In this document: piece after piece, positions 33,543 to 44,562 of the stretch
Layout of the letters: the number at the start of each line of letters is the position of its first letter
How positions within the stretch are numbered: the first letter of the stretch is position 1
NCBI GenBank assembly: GCA_037349315.1
Contig: JBAIAC010000051.1
Location: 29,548,001-29,612,000, forward strand
Reading direction: 5' to 3'
From: Chelydra serpentina
Taxonomy: Eukaryota; Chordata; Testudines; Chelydridae
Length of the DNA stretch: 64,000 nucleotides
Translations under genes and position numbers: made by a program
Notes under the pieces: model-generated
What the model saw: the letters and a program-made list of their open reading frames with translations, nothing else
Told to the model about the DNA's origin: nothing
Database searches by the model: none

Positions 33543-34559
33543 CTAGTTTAAAGCCCTCCTCACTAGGTTAGCCAGCCTGCTTCCAAAGATGCTCTTCCCT
33601 CTCTTCGTCAGGTGGAGCCCATCTCTGCCTAGCACGCCTTCTTCTTGGAAGACCATCCCATGGTCAAAGAATCCAAACCCTTCTCTCCGACACCATCTGC
33701 GTAGCCATTCGTTGACTTCCACGATTCGACGGTCTCTACCCCGGCCTTTTCCTGCCACAGGGAGGATAGACGAGAACACCACTTGCAACTCAAACTCCTT
33801 TATCCTTCTTCCGAGAGCCATGTAGTCTGCAGTGATACGCTCAAGGTCATTCTTGGCAGTATCATTGGTGCCCACGTGGAGAAGCAGGAAGGGGTAGCGA
33901 TCTGAGGGCTTGATGAGTCTCGGCAGTCTCTCCGTCACATCATGAATCCTAGCCCCTGGCAAGCAGCACACCTCTCAGCTTTCCCGGTCAGGGCGGAAGA
34001 TAGATGATTCAGTCCCAGTGAGGAGGGAGTCCCCGACCACCACCACCCTCCTCCTCCTCTTGGGAGTGGTGGTCGTGGAACCCCCATCCCTAGGACGGTG
34101 CATCTCATGCCTTCCAATCGGTGGAGTCTCCTTCTGCTCTGTTCCTTCAGATGTATCATCCACTCCACTCTCTGCACTAGTACCTGTGGAGAGAACATGA
34201 AAACGGTTCCTCATCTGAATCGGCATTTCTGGTACATGGACTTTTCTGGTACTCTTTCCTCTTCTGGAGGTCACATGCCACCAATTATCCTCACTGGCCT
34301 TCTGTCCCCACTGCATAGCCTGCTCTGAATCTTCAGAACATTGTGCCTGCTGAAGCCTATCCTGACGTCTAACCAAGAAATCCTCATTTTCTTTTATGGA
34401 AGGCAGGGTTGATACTCGTTTCTCCAGACCTTGAATCTTCTCCTCCAATATGGAGATCAGCTTGCACTTTGTACAGACAAAGTCGCTTCTATCCTGTGGA
34501 ACAAAGACAAACATGGCACATCCTGTGCAGGTCACAACAGCGGATCGCTCAGCATCCAT
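33543..34559 (-). pseudogene. CR1-C ORF1: zinc motif, coiled coil, SGNH esterase; one nonsense codon
   Basis: This is the accessory protein of CR1. An N-terminal Cys pair motif (CTGC then CTKC, about residues 12-34) resembles a zinc ribbon. It is followed by a short coiled coil (SILEEKIQGLEKRV), a charged linker and a C-terminal SGNH/GDSL esterase fold. The nucleophile block is VVVVGDSLL, the third block is LHVGTNDTAK, and the catalytic Asp/His block is DGLHLTKRG. About 338 residues are in one frame, broken only by a TGA at 33975-33977. The esterase in CR1 ORF1 is known; its role is not settled, but lipid or membrane interaction has been proposed. Confidence 0.9.
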
Positions 34560-34799
34560 AGTCTCTTCCTTCTAAGAGCTTCCTCACCTGTGGCAGAAGC
34601 TACTCAGAGAAACCTGCAAGAGGAAAGCCTCAGTAGGCTCTCTCCAGGCGAACTCCCTCTGTTTGCTGCTCTGCTGTTCGCTGCTCAGCTGGTTCACAGC
34701 TGACTGCCTTTTTATAATAGTCAGGCCCACCTGGAACAAAGCACTCCCAATTGACACTGTCCAAACAAGCAAACAAGGAATCAAACAATCAAGCAGCTA

Positions 34800-35092
34800 C
34801 ATGTCCTCCCTCCGGCTCCTGCACGGTTCCCGGTCAATGGGAGCTGCAGGACGGAGCTTCGGGAGGGTGCAATGTGCGGAGCCCCCTGGCTGCCCCTCCA
34901 CATAGGAGCCGGAAGGGGACATGCCGGCTGCTTCCCGGAAGCCACGCAGCGCGGAGGCTAGCTGGAAGCTTGCCAGCCCCGCTGTGCGGCTCCATAAACT
35001 GGACTGTCAATGGCTGACCGGAGCCGCCAGGATCACTTTTCAACCGGGTGTTCCAGTCCAAAACTAGACACCCAATCACCCTAGTCCCAGAC
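34800..35092. mobile_element. hAT-like fragment, GC-rich
   Basis: Palindromic GC-rich sequence (CCGGTCAATGGGAGCTGC, GGAAGCAGCCGGCATGTCCC as complement) ends in GACACCCAATCACCCTAG. This resembles the terminus of the TAGGGTGACCAG family seen at 56657-56779. The left end is missing or merges with the CR1 5' UTR. Confidence 0.5.
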
Positions 35093-37829
35093 TGAGAATC
35101 ATAGAATCATAGAATCTCAGGGTTCGAAGGTACCTCAGGAGGTCATCTAGTCCAACCCCCTGCTCAAAGCAGGACAACCCCCAACTAGATCATCCCAGCC
35201 AGGGCTTTGTCAAGCCTGACCTTAAAAACCTCTAAGGAAGGAGATTCCACCACCTCCCTAGGTAACCCATTCCAGTGCTTCACCACCCTACTAGTGAAAA
35301 AGTTTTTCCTAGAATCCAACCTAAACCTCCCCCTCTGCAACTTGAGACCATTACTCCTTGTTCTGTCATCTTCTACCACTGAGAACAGTCTAGATCCATC
35401 CTCTTTGGAACCCCCTTTTAGGTAGTTGAAAGCAGCTATCAAATCCCCCCTCACTCTTCTCTTCTGCAGGCTAAACAATCCCAGTTCCCTCAGCCTCTCC
35501 TCATAAGTCATGTGCACCAGCCCCCTAATCATTTTTGTTGCCCTCCGTTGGGCTCTTTCCAATTTATCCACATCCTTCTTGTAGTGTGGGGCCCAAAACT
35601 GGACACACTACTCCAAATGAGGCCTCACCAGTGCCGAATAGAGGGGAATAATCACGTCCCTCGATCTGCTGGAAATGCCCCTACTTATGCAGCCCAAAAT
35701 GCCGTTAGCCTTCTTGGCAACAAGGGCACACTGTTGACTCATATTCAGCTTTTCGTCCACTGTAACCCCTAGGTCCTTTTCTGAAGAACTGCTGCCCAGC
35801 CATTCGGTCCCTAGTCTGTAGCAGTGCATGGGATTCTTCCGTCCTAAGTGCAGGACTCTGCACTTGTCCTTGTTGAACCTCATCAGATTTCTTTTGGCCC
35901 AATCCTCTAATTTGTCTAGGTCCCTCTGTATCCTGTCCCTACCCTTCAGCGTATCAACCACTCCTCCCAGTTTAATGTCATCTGCAAACTTCCTAAGGGG
36001 GCAGTCCACACCATCCTCCAGGTCGTTGATGAAGATATTGAACAAAACCGGCCCCAGCACCGACTCTTGGGGCACTCCACTTGATACCGGCTGCCAACTA
36101 GACATGGAGCCATTGATCACTACCCGTTGAGCACGACCATCCAGCCAGTTTTCTATCCACCTTACCGTCCATTCATCCAGCCCATACTTCTTTAACTTGC
36201 TGGCAAGAACACTGTGGGAGACTGTATCAAAAGCTTTGCTAAAGTCAAGAAATAGCACATCCACTGCTTTCCCCTCATCCACAGAGCCAGTTATCTCATC
36301 ATAGAAGGCAATTAGGTTAGTCAGGCATGACTTGCCCTTGGTGAATCCATGCTGACTGTTCCTGATCACTTTCCCCTCCTTTAAGTGGTTCAGAATTGAT
36401 TCCTTGAGGACCTGTTCCATGATTTGTCCAGGGACTGAGGTGAGACTGACTGGCCTGTAGTTCCCCGGATCTTCCTTCTTCCCTTTTTTAAAGATGGGCA
36501 CTACATTAGCTTTTTTCCAGTCATCCGGGACCTCCCCCGATTGCCATGATTTGTCAAAGATAATGGCCAATGGCTCTGCAATCACATCGGCCAACTCCTT
36601 TAGCACCCTCGGATGCAGTGCATCCGGCCGCATGGACTTGTGTTCGTCCAGCTTTTCTAAATAGTTCCGAACTACTTCTTTCTCCACAGAGGGCTGGTCA
36701 CCTCCTCCCCATACCGTGCTACGGAGTGCAGCCGCCTAGGAGCTGACCTTGTCTGTGAAGACAGAGGCAAAAAAAGCATTGAGTACACTAGCTTTCTCCA
36801 CATCCTCTGTCACTAGGTTCCCTCCCTCATTCAGTAAGGGGCCCACACTTTCCTTGACCACCTTCTTGTTGCTCACATACCTGAAGAAACCCTTCTTGTT
36901 ACTCCTAACATCTCCGGCTAGCTGCAACTCCAAGTGTGATTTGGCCTTCCTAATTTCACTCCTGCATGCCTGAACAATATTTTTATATTCCTCCCTGGAC
37001 ATTTGTCCAATCTTCCACTTCTTGTAAGCTGCTTTTTTGTGTTTAAGACGAGCAAGGATTTCACTGTTAAGCCAAGCTGGTCGCCTGCCATATTTACTTT
37101 TCTTTCTACACATCGGGATGGTTTGTTCCTGCAACCTCAATAAGGTTTCTTTAAAATACAGCCAGTTTTCCTTGACTCCTTTCCCCCTCATGTTATTCTC
37201 CCAGGGGACCTTGCCCATCAGTTCCCTGAGGGAGTCAAAGTCTGCTTTTCTGAAGTCCAGGCTCTGTATTCTACTGCTCTCCTTTCTTCCTTGTGTCAGG
37301 ATCCTGAACTCGACCATCTCATGGTCACTGCCTCCCAGGTTCCCATCCACTATTGCTTCCTCTACTATTTCTTCCCTGTTTGTGAGCAGCAGGTCAAGAA
37401 GAGCTTTTCCCCTAGTTGGTTCCTCCAGCACTTGCACCAGGAAATTGTCCCCTACACTTTCCGAAAAACTTCCTGGATTGTCTGTGCACCGCTGTATTGC
37501 TCTCCCAGCAGATATCGGGGTGATGAAAGTCACCCATGAGAACCAGGGCCTGTGATCTAGTAACTTCTGTTAGTTGCTGGAAGAAAGCCTCGTCCACCTC
37601 ATCCCCCTGGTCTGGTGGTCTGTAGCAGACTCCCACCACGACATTACCCTTGTTGCTCACACTTCTCAATTTAATCCAGAGACTCTCAGGTTTTTCTGCA
37701 GTTTCATACTGGAGCTCTGAGCAGTCATACTGCTCTCTTACATACAATGCAACTCCCCCACCTTTTCTGCCCTGCCTATCCTTCCTGAACAGTTTATATC
37801 CATCCATGACAGTACTCCAAGCGTTCTGA
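35093..37829 (-). mobile_element. CR1 LINE copy D
   Basis: The 3' end at the left shows two to three ATAGAATC repeats (complement of the CR1 tail, 35097-35120). The element reads leftwards from 37829, where it is 5'-truncated in the endonuclease domain at YKLF. The sequence left of it is a hAT fragment; to the right is an older CR1 in opposite orientation. Confidence 0.93.
35185..37807 (-). pseudogene. CR1-D ORF2, one frameshift and two nonsense codons
   Basis: The best preserved long ORF2 of the window. It covers most of the endonuclease ([29 protein letters not shown]) and the RT with FADDIK (consensus FADDTK, one Thr-to-Ile change). After a frameshift near 37450 one frame runs from about 37440 to 35185. 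It is interrupted only by TAG at 36736-36738 (Gln codon) and TAG at 35608-35610 (Tyr codon). It shares the variants KEGKVIRN and GVPQESVLG with copy J, so the two are probably close relatives. Confidence 0.92.
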
Positions 37830-38920
37830 AGAATTCATCCAAGCGTTCTGAAGAAACTCAAATATAAAATTTCAGAACTACTAACTGTATTATATAAACC
37901 TATGGCTAAAATCAGCCTGTGGACCAGATGACTTGAGGATAGTCAATGTGACACCAATTTTTTTAAAAGACTCCTGAGGCAATTCCGGCAATTAGAGGCC
38001 AGTAAACCTAACTTTAGTACCAAGCAAACTGGTTGAAACTGTAACAGAACAGAACTGAACATGATTTGTTGAGGAAAAAAGTCAATACAACTTTTGTAAA
38101 GGGAATTCACGCCTCAGCAATCTATTGGATTTGTTTGAGGGTGTCAACAAGCATGTGGACCGAGAGACCTAGTGGATATAGTGGACTTGGACTTTCAGAA
38201 AGCCTTTGACAAAGTCCTTCACCAAAAGCTCTCAACTAAAGTAAGCAGTCACAGAATAAGAGGAAAAATTCTCTCATACATCAGTAACTGATTAAAGGAT
38301 AAGAAACAAAACAGGAATAAATGGTCGGTTTTCACAATAGAAAAAGGTAAATAGCAAGGTCCCCCACAGAACTGTACTGGGATCTGTACTTGTTCAACAT
38401 ATTCATAAATGATCCGGAAAAGGAGGTGAAGTGTGAGGTGGGAAAATTTGCAGATAATTATCTTCAATCATTTTCTATTAAGTCTAAAGCTGACTACAAA
38501 GAGTTACAAAGGGAACTCACAAAACTGGGTGACTGAGCAATAAAATGGCAGATACAATGTAATGTTGGTAAGTGCCACGTAATGCACATTGTCAAACATT
38601 ATTCCAACTATTCATACAAAATGATGGGGTCTAGATTAGTTCATCTTGGCAAACAGTTCTCTGAAAACATCTGCTCAATATGCAGTGGTTGTCCAAAAAA
38701 CAAACAAACAAAAAAAAAACACCTAACGGAATGTTAGGCACCATTAGGAAAGGGATAGATAAGACCACAGTAAATATAATGCCATGGTATGCCCACACTC
38801 AATAAACTGCCCTGTTCCGTTCATTCCCTCTGAAGCATCTGGCACTGGCCACGGTCAGAAGACAGGATACTGGCTAGATGGACCATTGGTAAGACCCAGT
38901 ATGGCCATTCTTATGTTCTT
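37830..38920 (+). mobile_element. Old CR1 copy E, heavily decayed
   Basis: Decayed RT coding in several frames: NYRPVNLT-like near 37995, FQKAFDKV near 38198, [17 protein letters not shown] near 38393. The end contains CATCTGGCACTGGCCAC, GGACCATTGG and TATGGCCATTCTTATGTTCTT, the tail of another CR1 subfamily. It is clearly older than the neighbouring D and F copies. Confidence 0.8.
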
Positions 38921-40153
38921 AGAATCAGAATATCAGGGTTATAAGGGACCTCAGGAGGTCATCTAGTCCAACCCGCTGCTCAAAGCAGGCCCAACCACAA
39001 CTAAATCATCCCAGCCAGGGCTTTGTCAAGCCTGACCTTAAAAACCTCCAAGGAAGGAGATTCCACCACCTCCCTAGGTAACCCATTCCAGTGCTTCACC
39101 ACTCTCCTAGTAAAAAAGATTTTCCCAATATCCAACCTACACCTCCCCCACTGCAACTTGAGACCATTACTCCATGTTCTATCATCTGCTACCACTGAGA
39201 ACAGTCTAGATCCATCCTCTTTGGAATCCCCTTTCAGGTAGTTAAAAGCAGCTATCAAATCCCCCCTCATTCTTCTCTTGTGCAATCTAAATAATCCCAG
39301 TGCCCTCAGCCTCTCCTCATAAGTCATGTGCTCCAGTCCCCTAATCATTTTTGTTGCCCTCCGTTAGACTCTCCAATTTATCCACATCCTTCTTGTAGTG
39401 TGGGGCCCAAAACTGGACACAGTACTCCAGATGAGGCCTCACCAATGCCGAATAGAGGGGAATTATCATGTCCGTTAATCTGCTGGAAATGCTCCTACTT
39501 ATACAACCCAAAATGCCATTAGTCTTCTTGGCAACAAGGGCACACTGTTGACTCATATCCAGCTTCTCGTTCACTGTAACCCCTAGGTCCTTTTCTGCAG
39601 AACTGCTGCCTAGCCACTCGGTCCCTAGTCTTGGTCCTCCAGATCATTAATGAAGATATTGAACAAAACCAGCCCCCGAACTGACCCTTGGGCCACTCCG
39701 CTTGATACCGGCTGCCAACTAGACATGGAGCCATTGATCACTACCCGTTGAGCCAGACCATCTAGCCAGTTTTCTATCCACCTTATAGTCAATTCATCCA
39801 GCCCATACTTCTTTAACTTGCTGGCAAGAATACTGTGGGAGACTGTATCAAAAGCTTTGCTAAAGTCAAGAAATAGCACATCCACTGCTTTCCCCTCATC
39901 CACAGAGCCGGTTATCTCATCATAGAAGGCAATTAGGTTAGTCAGACATGACTTGCCCTTGATGAATCTATGCTGATTGTTCCTGATCACTTTCCTCTCT
40001 TCTAAGTGCTTCAAAATGGATTCCTTGAGGACCTGCTCCGTGATTTTTCCAGGGACTGAGGTGAAGCTGACTGGCCTGAAGTTCCCTGGATCCTCCTCCT
40101 TCCCTTTTTTAAACATGGGCACTACATTAGCTTTTTTTCAGTCATCCAGAACC

Positions 40154-40343
40154 ATTGGGGGGGGGGGGGGGGAAGATAGCTCAGTGGTTTGAACATTGGC
40201 CTGCTAAACCCAGGATTGTGAGTTCAATCCTTGAGGGGGCCATTTAGGGATCTAGGGCAAAAATTGGGGATTGGTCCTACTTTGAGCAAGGGGTTGGACT
40301 AGATGACCTCCTAAGGTCCCTTCCACCCCTGATATTCTAGGAT
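40154..40343 (+). mobile_element. tRNA/CR1 SINE copy 4, inside CR1-F
   Basis: A G-run (about 17 G) replaces the usual GGGGGAGGG start. Head and tail are otherwise typical, ending GATATTCTAGGAT. Comparison with copy D shows insertion within GACC|TCCCCCGAT with no clear target duplication, as for CR1 itself. Confidence 0.9.
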
Positions 40344-40414
40344 TCCCCCGATCACCATGAGTTTTCATGATAATGGCCAATGGCTCTGCAATCACATCCG
40401 CCAACTCCTTTAGC

Positions 40415-40836
40415 CATAGGCGCCAACTTTTGTCGGCGCTGGTGGCTGCTCCCCCTGGTCCCGCCCCAAATCCACCCACGGCCCCACCCCAACTCCACCC
40501 CCCCCCGGCCCCCCCAGGAAAAATTGGTGGGTGCTAAGCACCCACCGGCAGCTCCCCGCCAGCCCCGCACTCGCCCACCCGCACAACTCACTCACCTTCC
40601 GGGTTCCCTGCGCGGCTGGAGGCACCTCCCACTGAGAGGCGGCTGCTGCGGCTTTCAAAAAAGCGCCTTTGGCGGGGCGAGGTGCCTCTGGCCACGCAGG
40701 GAACCCGGAAGGTGAGTGAGTTGGGCGGGCGGGCGAACACGGGGCTGGTGGGGAGCTGCCGGTGGGTGCTCAGCACCCACCAATTTTTCCCCATCGGTGC
40801 TCCAGCCCCAGAGCACCCACGGAGTCGGCGCCTATG
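40415..40836. mobile_element. hAT MITE, fold-back type, inside CR1-F
   Basis: 422 bp with 10-bp perfect terminal inverted repeats (CATAGGCGCC / GGCGCCTATG) and a perfect 8-bp target duplication CCTTTAGC (40407-40414 and 40837-40844). Most of the element is one long imperfect hairpin: GTGGGTGCT...AGCACCCACC blocks, CAGCTCCCC/GGGGAGCTG, and ACCTTCCGGGTTCCCTGCG against its complement. No coding capacity. Confidence 0.9.
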
Positions 40837-40884
40837 CCTTTAGCACCCTCAGATGCAGTGCATCCGGCCCCATGGACTTGTGCT

Positions 40885-41130
40885 CAGTGGCGTAGCCAGG
40901 TTTAGAGCACAGGGGGAGTGGAGCTAAAAAAAAGGTGCCGGGAGCAAACAAAAATGCTCTGCTCTGGCTGCAGCATAGGAGCAAAAGGCATCGGGAGCAA
41001 AAAAAGGCGCCAGGAGCAAAAAACAAAACAAAAAAAACCAACAAGCTCTGCTTTGGCTGCAGCATAGGAGCAAAAGGCGTCGGGCGCACAAAAAAGGCGC
41101 CGCTTCTGCTCGCCCACAGCTACGCTACTG
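40885..41130. mobile_element. hAT MITE with CAGTGGCGTAGC ends, inside CR1-F
   Basis: 246 bp. Termini CAGTGGCGTAGCCAGG and CAGCTACGCTACTG are inverted repeats. A perfect 8-bp duplication CTTGTGCT flanks it (40877-40884 and 41131-41138). The interior is A-rich with an internal tandem duplication of GCATAGGAGCAAAAGGC-type units. Confidence 0.9.
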
Positions 41131-41189
41131 CTTGTGCTCGTCCAGCTTTTCTAAATAGTCCTGAACCACTTCTTTCTCCACAGAGGGCT

Positions 41190-41996
41190 TGTCATAAATA
41201 TAAAGGGAAAGGGGAGAAGGTCTGATGCAGATAAAATCCTCTTACCAGTAAAGGGTTAAGAAATGCAGGTAGCCAGACTGACACCTGACCTGGCTGGCAT
41301 CTGACCAATAAGGGGACAAGATACTTTCAAATCTTGGGAGGGGGAAAGCTTTGTGTGTGGCTCTTTGTCAGACACGGAGTGATCTTGGAGTAAAAAGGAA
41401 TCAGTCATCTTTTCATCAAATCCTCACTTTTCTAAAGCAAGTCTAGTCACCATAGCGAGTAGATTTCTGTTCATTTTGCTTGGTGTGTGTTCCCTGTGTT
41501 AGAGGGAGGGGTTATTCCTTTTTCTTTTTCTGTTAACTTTAAGGGTTTGTCCAGAGGGGGGAATCCCTCTGAGGTTGGAAATTGAGTATCCTGTAAAATA
41601 GTTACCATCCTGATTTTACAGAGCTGATTTTACCTTCGTTTTAATAAAATCCTTCTTTTAAGAAGCTGTTTTCTATGGTTTTTAAAAACCCAGGGGGTGG
41701 GTTTTTAGATCACCGTGTAACCAATTGGTTAGGAGATTATTCTCAAGCTTCCCAGGACAGGGGGGTACGGACTTGAGAGGGTATTTTGGGGGGAAAGATA
41801 AACTTCAAGTGGTTTCTTTTCCTGGATTCCTGTTTAGAGCACTTGATGGTGGCAGTGGGAGAAGCATTTCTCAGGGTGCAGGGAATTTTGTACCTTGGGG
41901 GTTTTAACCTAAACTGGTAAAAATAAGCTTAGGAGCTCTTCATGCGGGTCCCCACGTCTTTACCCTAGAGTTTAGAGTGGGGAGGGAACCCTGACA
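41190..41996 (+). mobile_element. Solo LTR, inside CR1-F
   Basis: 807 bp starting TGTCATAAATATAAAGGG and ending GGGAACCCTGACA, with TG...CA ends. A perfect 5-bp duplication GGGCT flanks it (41185-41189 and 41997-42001). A polyadenylation signal AATAAA lies at 41644-41649. No internal element sequence is present, so it arose by LTR-LTR recombination. The 5-bp duplication fits Gypsy or an endogenous retrovirus. It is unrelated in sequence to the LTRs at 13254 and 18408. Confidence 0.88.
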
Positions 41997-42316
41997 GGGC
42001 TGGTCACCTCCTACCTGTACTGTGCTGCCCAGTGCAGTAGTCTGGGAGCTGACCTTGTTCGTGAAGACAGAGGCAAAAAAAGCATTGAGTATATTAGCTT
42101 TTTCCACATCCTCGGTCACTAGGTTGCAGCCCCCATTCAGTAAGGGCCCCACACTTTCCTTGACCTTCTTGTTGCTAACATACCTGAAGAAACCCTTCTT
42201 GTTACTCTTTAAATCCCTTGCTAGCAATTCCAAGTGTAATTTGGCCTTCCTGATTTCACTCCTGCATGCCTGAGCAATATTTTTATACTCCTCCCTGGTA
42301 TTTGTCCAGTCTTTCT

Positions 42317-43086
42317 ACTCTATTCTTTTGTCTGGTCTTAGAATCTATGAATCTCGCATGCCTGGCAAGTTGCCCAATCTCTCTACTACGGATTTTTTTT
42401 TCTTTCTGACCCAGATGCTGTAACAGAAGCAGGTGCACCAGTGGGCTCTACAGTACTGGACACAGCACAGTCTAGAAGGAAAGTTTTAGTCTCAGTCTCT
42501 GTCCAAACAGCAGGTTTAATTTCCCAAAGGGAAATCACACAGCATCACCAGAGGAAAGCCAGAGATTTAGAGAAGGCATCCTGCTCCGAATGCAGTCTTG
42601 CAGAAATGCAAGCATATTGTACACACAGCTCCTACATGCTATGTTTGGGTCTGGAAATCAATGTGGGAAGAACTTCACTTGGCACATTCCAAGCTGGGAG
42701 CTCAAAACCAAGAGCAGTTCATGCACAATACTGGCCAACCCCATTCCTGCTGCAATAAATTAGTCTTTTTTGCATTTATTCTTTTTCATAGGGGAACCCC
42801 ATATGGAAAAGCTTAAGCACCCCTGAAATAAAACAATTGCATCCACTTTATTATGTGCTGTATTAAACTGCAACATTGTCAGCCAACTTTCTATTTAACC
42901 CATCTTTTTAATCTATAACCTATTAGCTCTTGCATTTGTTTCTCTCTTCCATTTCCCTAACTATTGTGCTAAGGGTGTGCATTTTTACTGCTCTACCCCA
43001 CTCTCAACCTTCTTGCTGCTTTGGAAGTGATGGAGTCTGGGGCCCCAGCGAACAGCTCCATGGCCTGTCTCAGTCACTGCTTAGAA
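42317..43086. other. No recognised gene
   Basis: Unique-looking sequence between CR1-F and a hAT element. Open frames (for example 42441-42758) have no family motif. Confidence 0.45.
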
Positions 43087-43921
43087 CAGGGGTCTCAAAC
43101 ATGCGGCCCATGGGCCGCCCGCCAGGCTCACTGCATCCACCCCAATTTTTTTTTTTTTACCCCCAGACTGAACAGCTGTCTGGCGGCTTTGTGGTTTCTG
43201 GGAGGGAAGGGGGAAGGAGCAGGAAGCGCGCACACAGGAGAGGAGGGGGGAAGAGGCGGAGCTCCCCCCCTCCTCCCCTGTGTGCGCGCTTCCCACTCCT
43301 CCCCCACCAGCGAAGCCGCTAGACAGCTGTTCTGGCGGCGAAACTTCAGAACATAACTCGGGGGGGGGGGGGGGGCGGGAAGCCCGGCAGGCTGCAGGGA
43401 AACGCTCCGCCGGGCTCCCCGTGTCCCCCCTCCTGAGTTACGTTCTGAAGTTCCGCCGCCAAAACAGCTGTCTGGTGGTTTCTGGGAGGGAGGGGGGAGG
43501 AGCGGAAAGCACGAACACAAGGGGGGGGGGGGGGGGGAAAGGCGTGCCGCCGGGCTCCCCCTGCCCCCCCCCTCCCAGTTACGTCCTATGGCCGCCAACT
43601 CCCCTCACCCCCCCTCCGTTACGTTCTGTGGCCGCTAAGATCCCCGTTCCCTCCGCGCTGCTCCAAGGTTCTATTTTTATCCCCAGGCAGTTCCTGCCGC
43701 CAGAACAGCTGTCTGGCACCTTCGTGGTTTCTGGAAGGGAGGGGGGAGGAGCGGGAAGCTGTGCACACAGGGGAGGAGGCGGAGAAGGGTGGGGCCTAAT
43801 GGAAGGGATGGAGTGGGGGTGGGGCCGCGGGCAGCGAGGGGGCGGGGTCAGTGATGCAGCCCTCGGGCCAATGCACTAGTCCTCATGCGGCCCTCGTGGT
43901 AATTTGAGTCTGAGACCCCTG
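43087..43921. mobile_element. hAT element, GC-rich, 835 bp
   Basis: Termini CAGGGGTCTCAAACATGCGG and GTCTGAGACCCCTG are inverted repeats. Flanks GCTTAGAA and CTCTAGAT share TAGA in register and fit the common hAT target NTCTAGAN. Inside, units built on ACAGCTGTCTGGCGGC and TTTCTGGGAGGGAGGGGGGA occur near 43170, 43465 and 43705, with an inverted one near 43285-43345. G-runs of 18 and 17 occur at about 43360 and 43520. No transposase. Confidence 0.8.
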
Positions 43922-43974
43922 CTCTAGATATTTGTTACCCGTTTTATGTGGCGCTGGGGGGAGAGAAGTTAACA

Positions 43975-44562
43975 TTGAAAGGAAGTTTAGACTTGAAATT
44001 AGACGAAGGTTTCTAACCATCAGAGGAGTGAAGTTCTGGAACAGCCTTCCAAGAGAAGCAGTGGGGGCAAAAGACCTATCTGGCTTCAAGATTAAGCTAG
44101 ATACGTTTATGGAGGGGATGGTTTGATGGGATAACATGATCTTAGTCAAAGGTCAATTAATTGCCATCAGTGGTAAATAGGACCAATGGTCAATGATGGG
44201 ATGTTAGAAGTTACTGCAGAGAACTTTTTCCTGGGTATCTGGCTGGTGAGTCTTGCCCACTTGCTCAGGGTTCAGCTGATCACCATATTTGGGGTCGGGA
44301 AGTAATTTTCCGCCAGGATAGATTGGCAGAGGCCCTGGAGGTTTTTCGCCATCCTCTGCAGCATGGGGCATGGGTCACTTACTGGAGGATTTTCTGCATC
44401 TTGAAGTCTTTAAACCATGATTTGAGGACTTCAATAGCTGAGACGTAGGTGAGAGGATTATTCCAGGAGTGGGTGGGTGAGATTCTGTGGCCTGCATTTT
44501 GCAGGAGGTCAGACTAGATGATCATAATGGTCCCTTCTGACCTTAAAGTCTATGAGTCTATG
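43975..44562 (+). mobile_element. CR1 copy G, other subfamily, 3' part
   Basis: Short coding tail FRLEIRRRFLTIRGVKFWNSLPRE to IKLDTFMEGMV parallels the end of ORF2 in young copies. It is followed by a long 3' UTR (about 430 bp) ending AGGTCAGACTAGATGATCAT, GGTCCCTTCTGACCTT and TCTATGAGTCTATGAA. The extended UTR and GTCTATGA tail mark a distinct CR1 subfamily. Confidence 0.85.

Larger units (their letters stand above)
30877..34800 (-). mobile_element. CR1 LINE copy C, near full length at 5' side, 3' end missing
   Basis: This is the only copy here with 5' UTR, ORF1 and complete ORF2 start. On the minus strand it reads 5' UTR (about 34800-34560), ORF1 (34559-33543), a 36-bp gap, then ORF2. The last ~240 bp of ORF2 and the 3' UTR with the ATTCTATG tail are absent. 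They stop at about 30877, where the Penelope element's end begins. Confidence 0.92.
38921..42316 (-). mobile_element. CR1 LINE copy F, host of four nested insertions
   Basis: The minus-strand CR1 tail starts at about 38921 and ORF2 fragments continue to about 42316. ORF2 ([32 protein letters not shown]) is broken by many lesions. One is a deletion of roughly 270 bp near 39633 that removes the FADD region. Its sequence is interrupted in order by a SINE (40154-40343), a hAT (40415-40836), a second hAT (40885-41130) and a solo LTR (41190-41996). Splicing out all four restores the CR1 order seen in copy D. Confidence 0.92.

Noticed and set aside
33543..33971. Host GDSL esterase gene
   Set aside because: It is in frame with CR1 ORF1 upstream and followed directly by CR1 ORF2, so it is the element's own esterase domain.
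41190..41996. Host promoter or gene 5' region suggested by AATAAA and T-rich blocks
   Set aside because: TG...CA ends with a perfect 5-bp duplication inside a CR1 copy identify it as a solo LTR.
43128..43879. Long open frames on both strands (up to 199 codons), proline- and glycine-rich
   Set aside because: They come from GC-rich inverted units inside a hAT element. Both strands being open is a base-composition effect.
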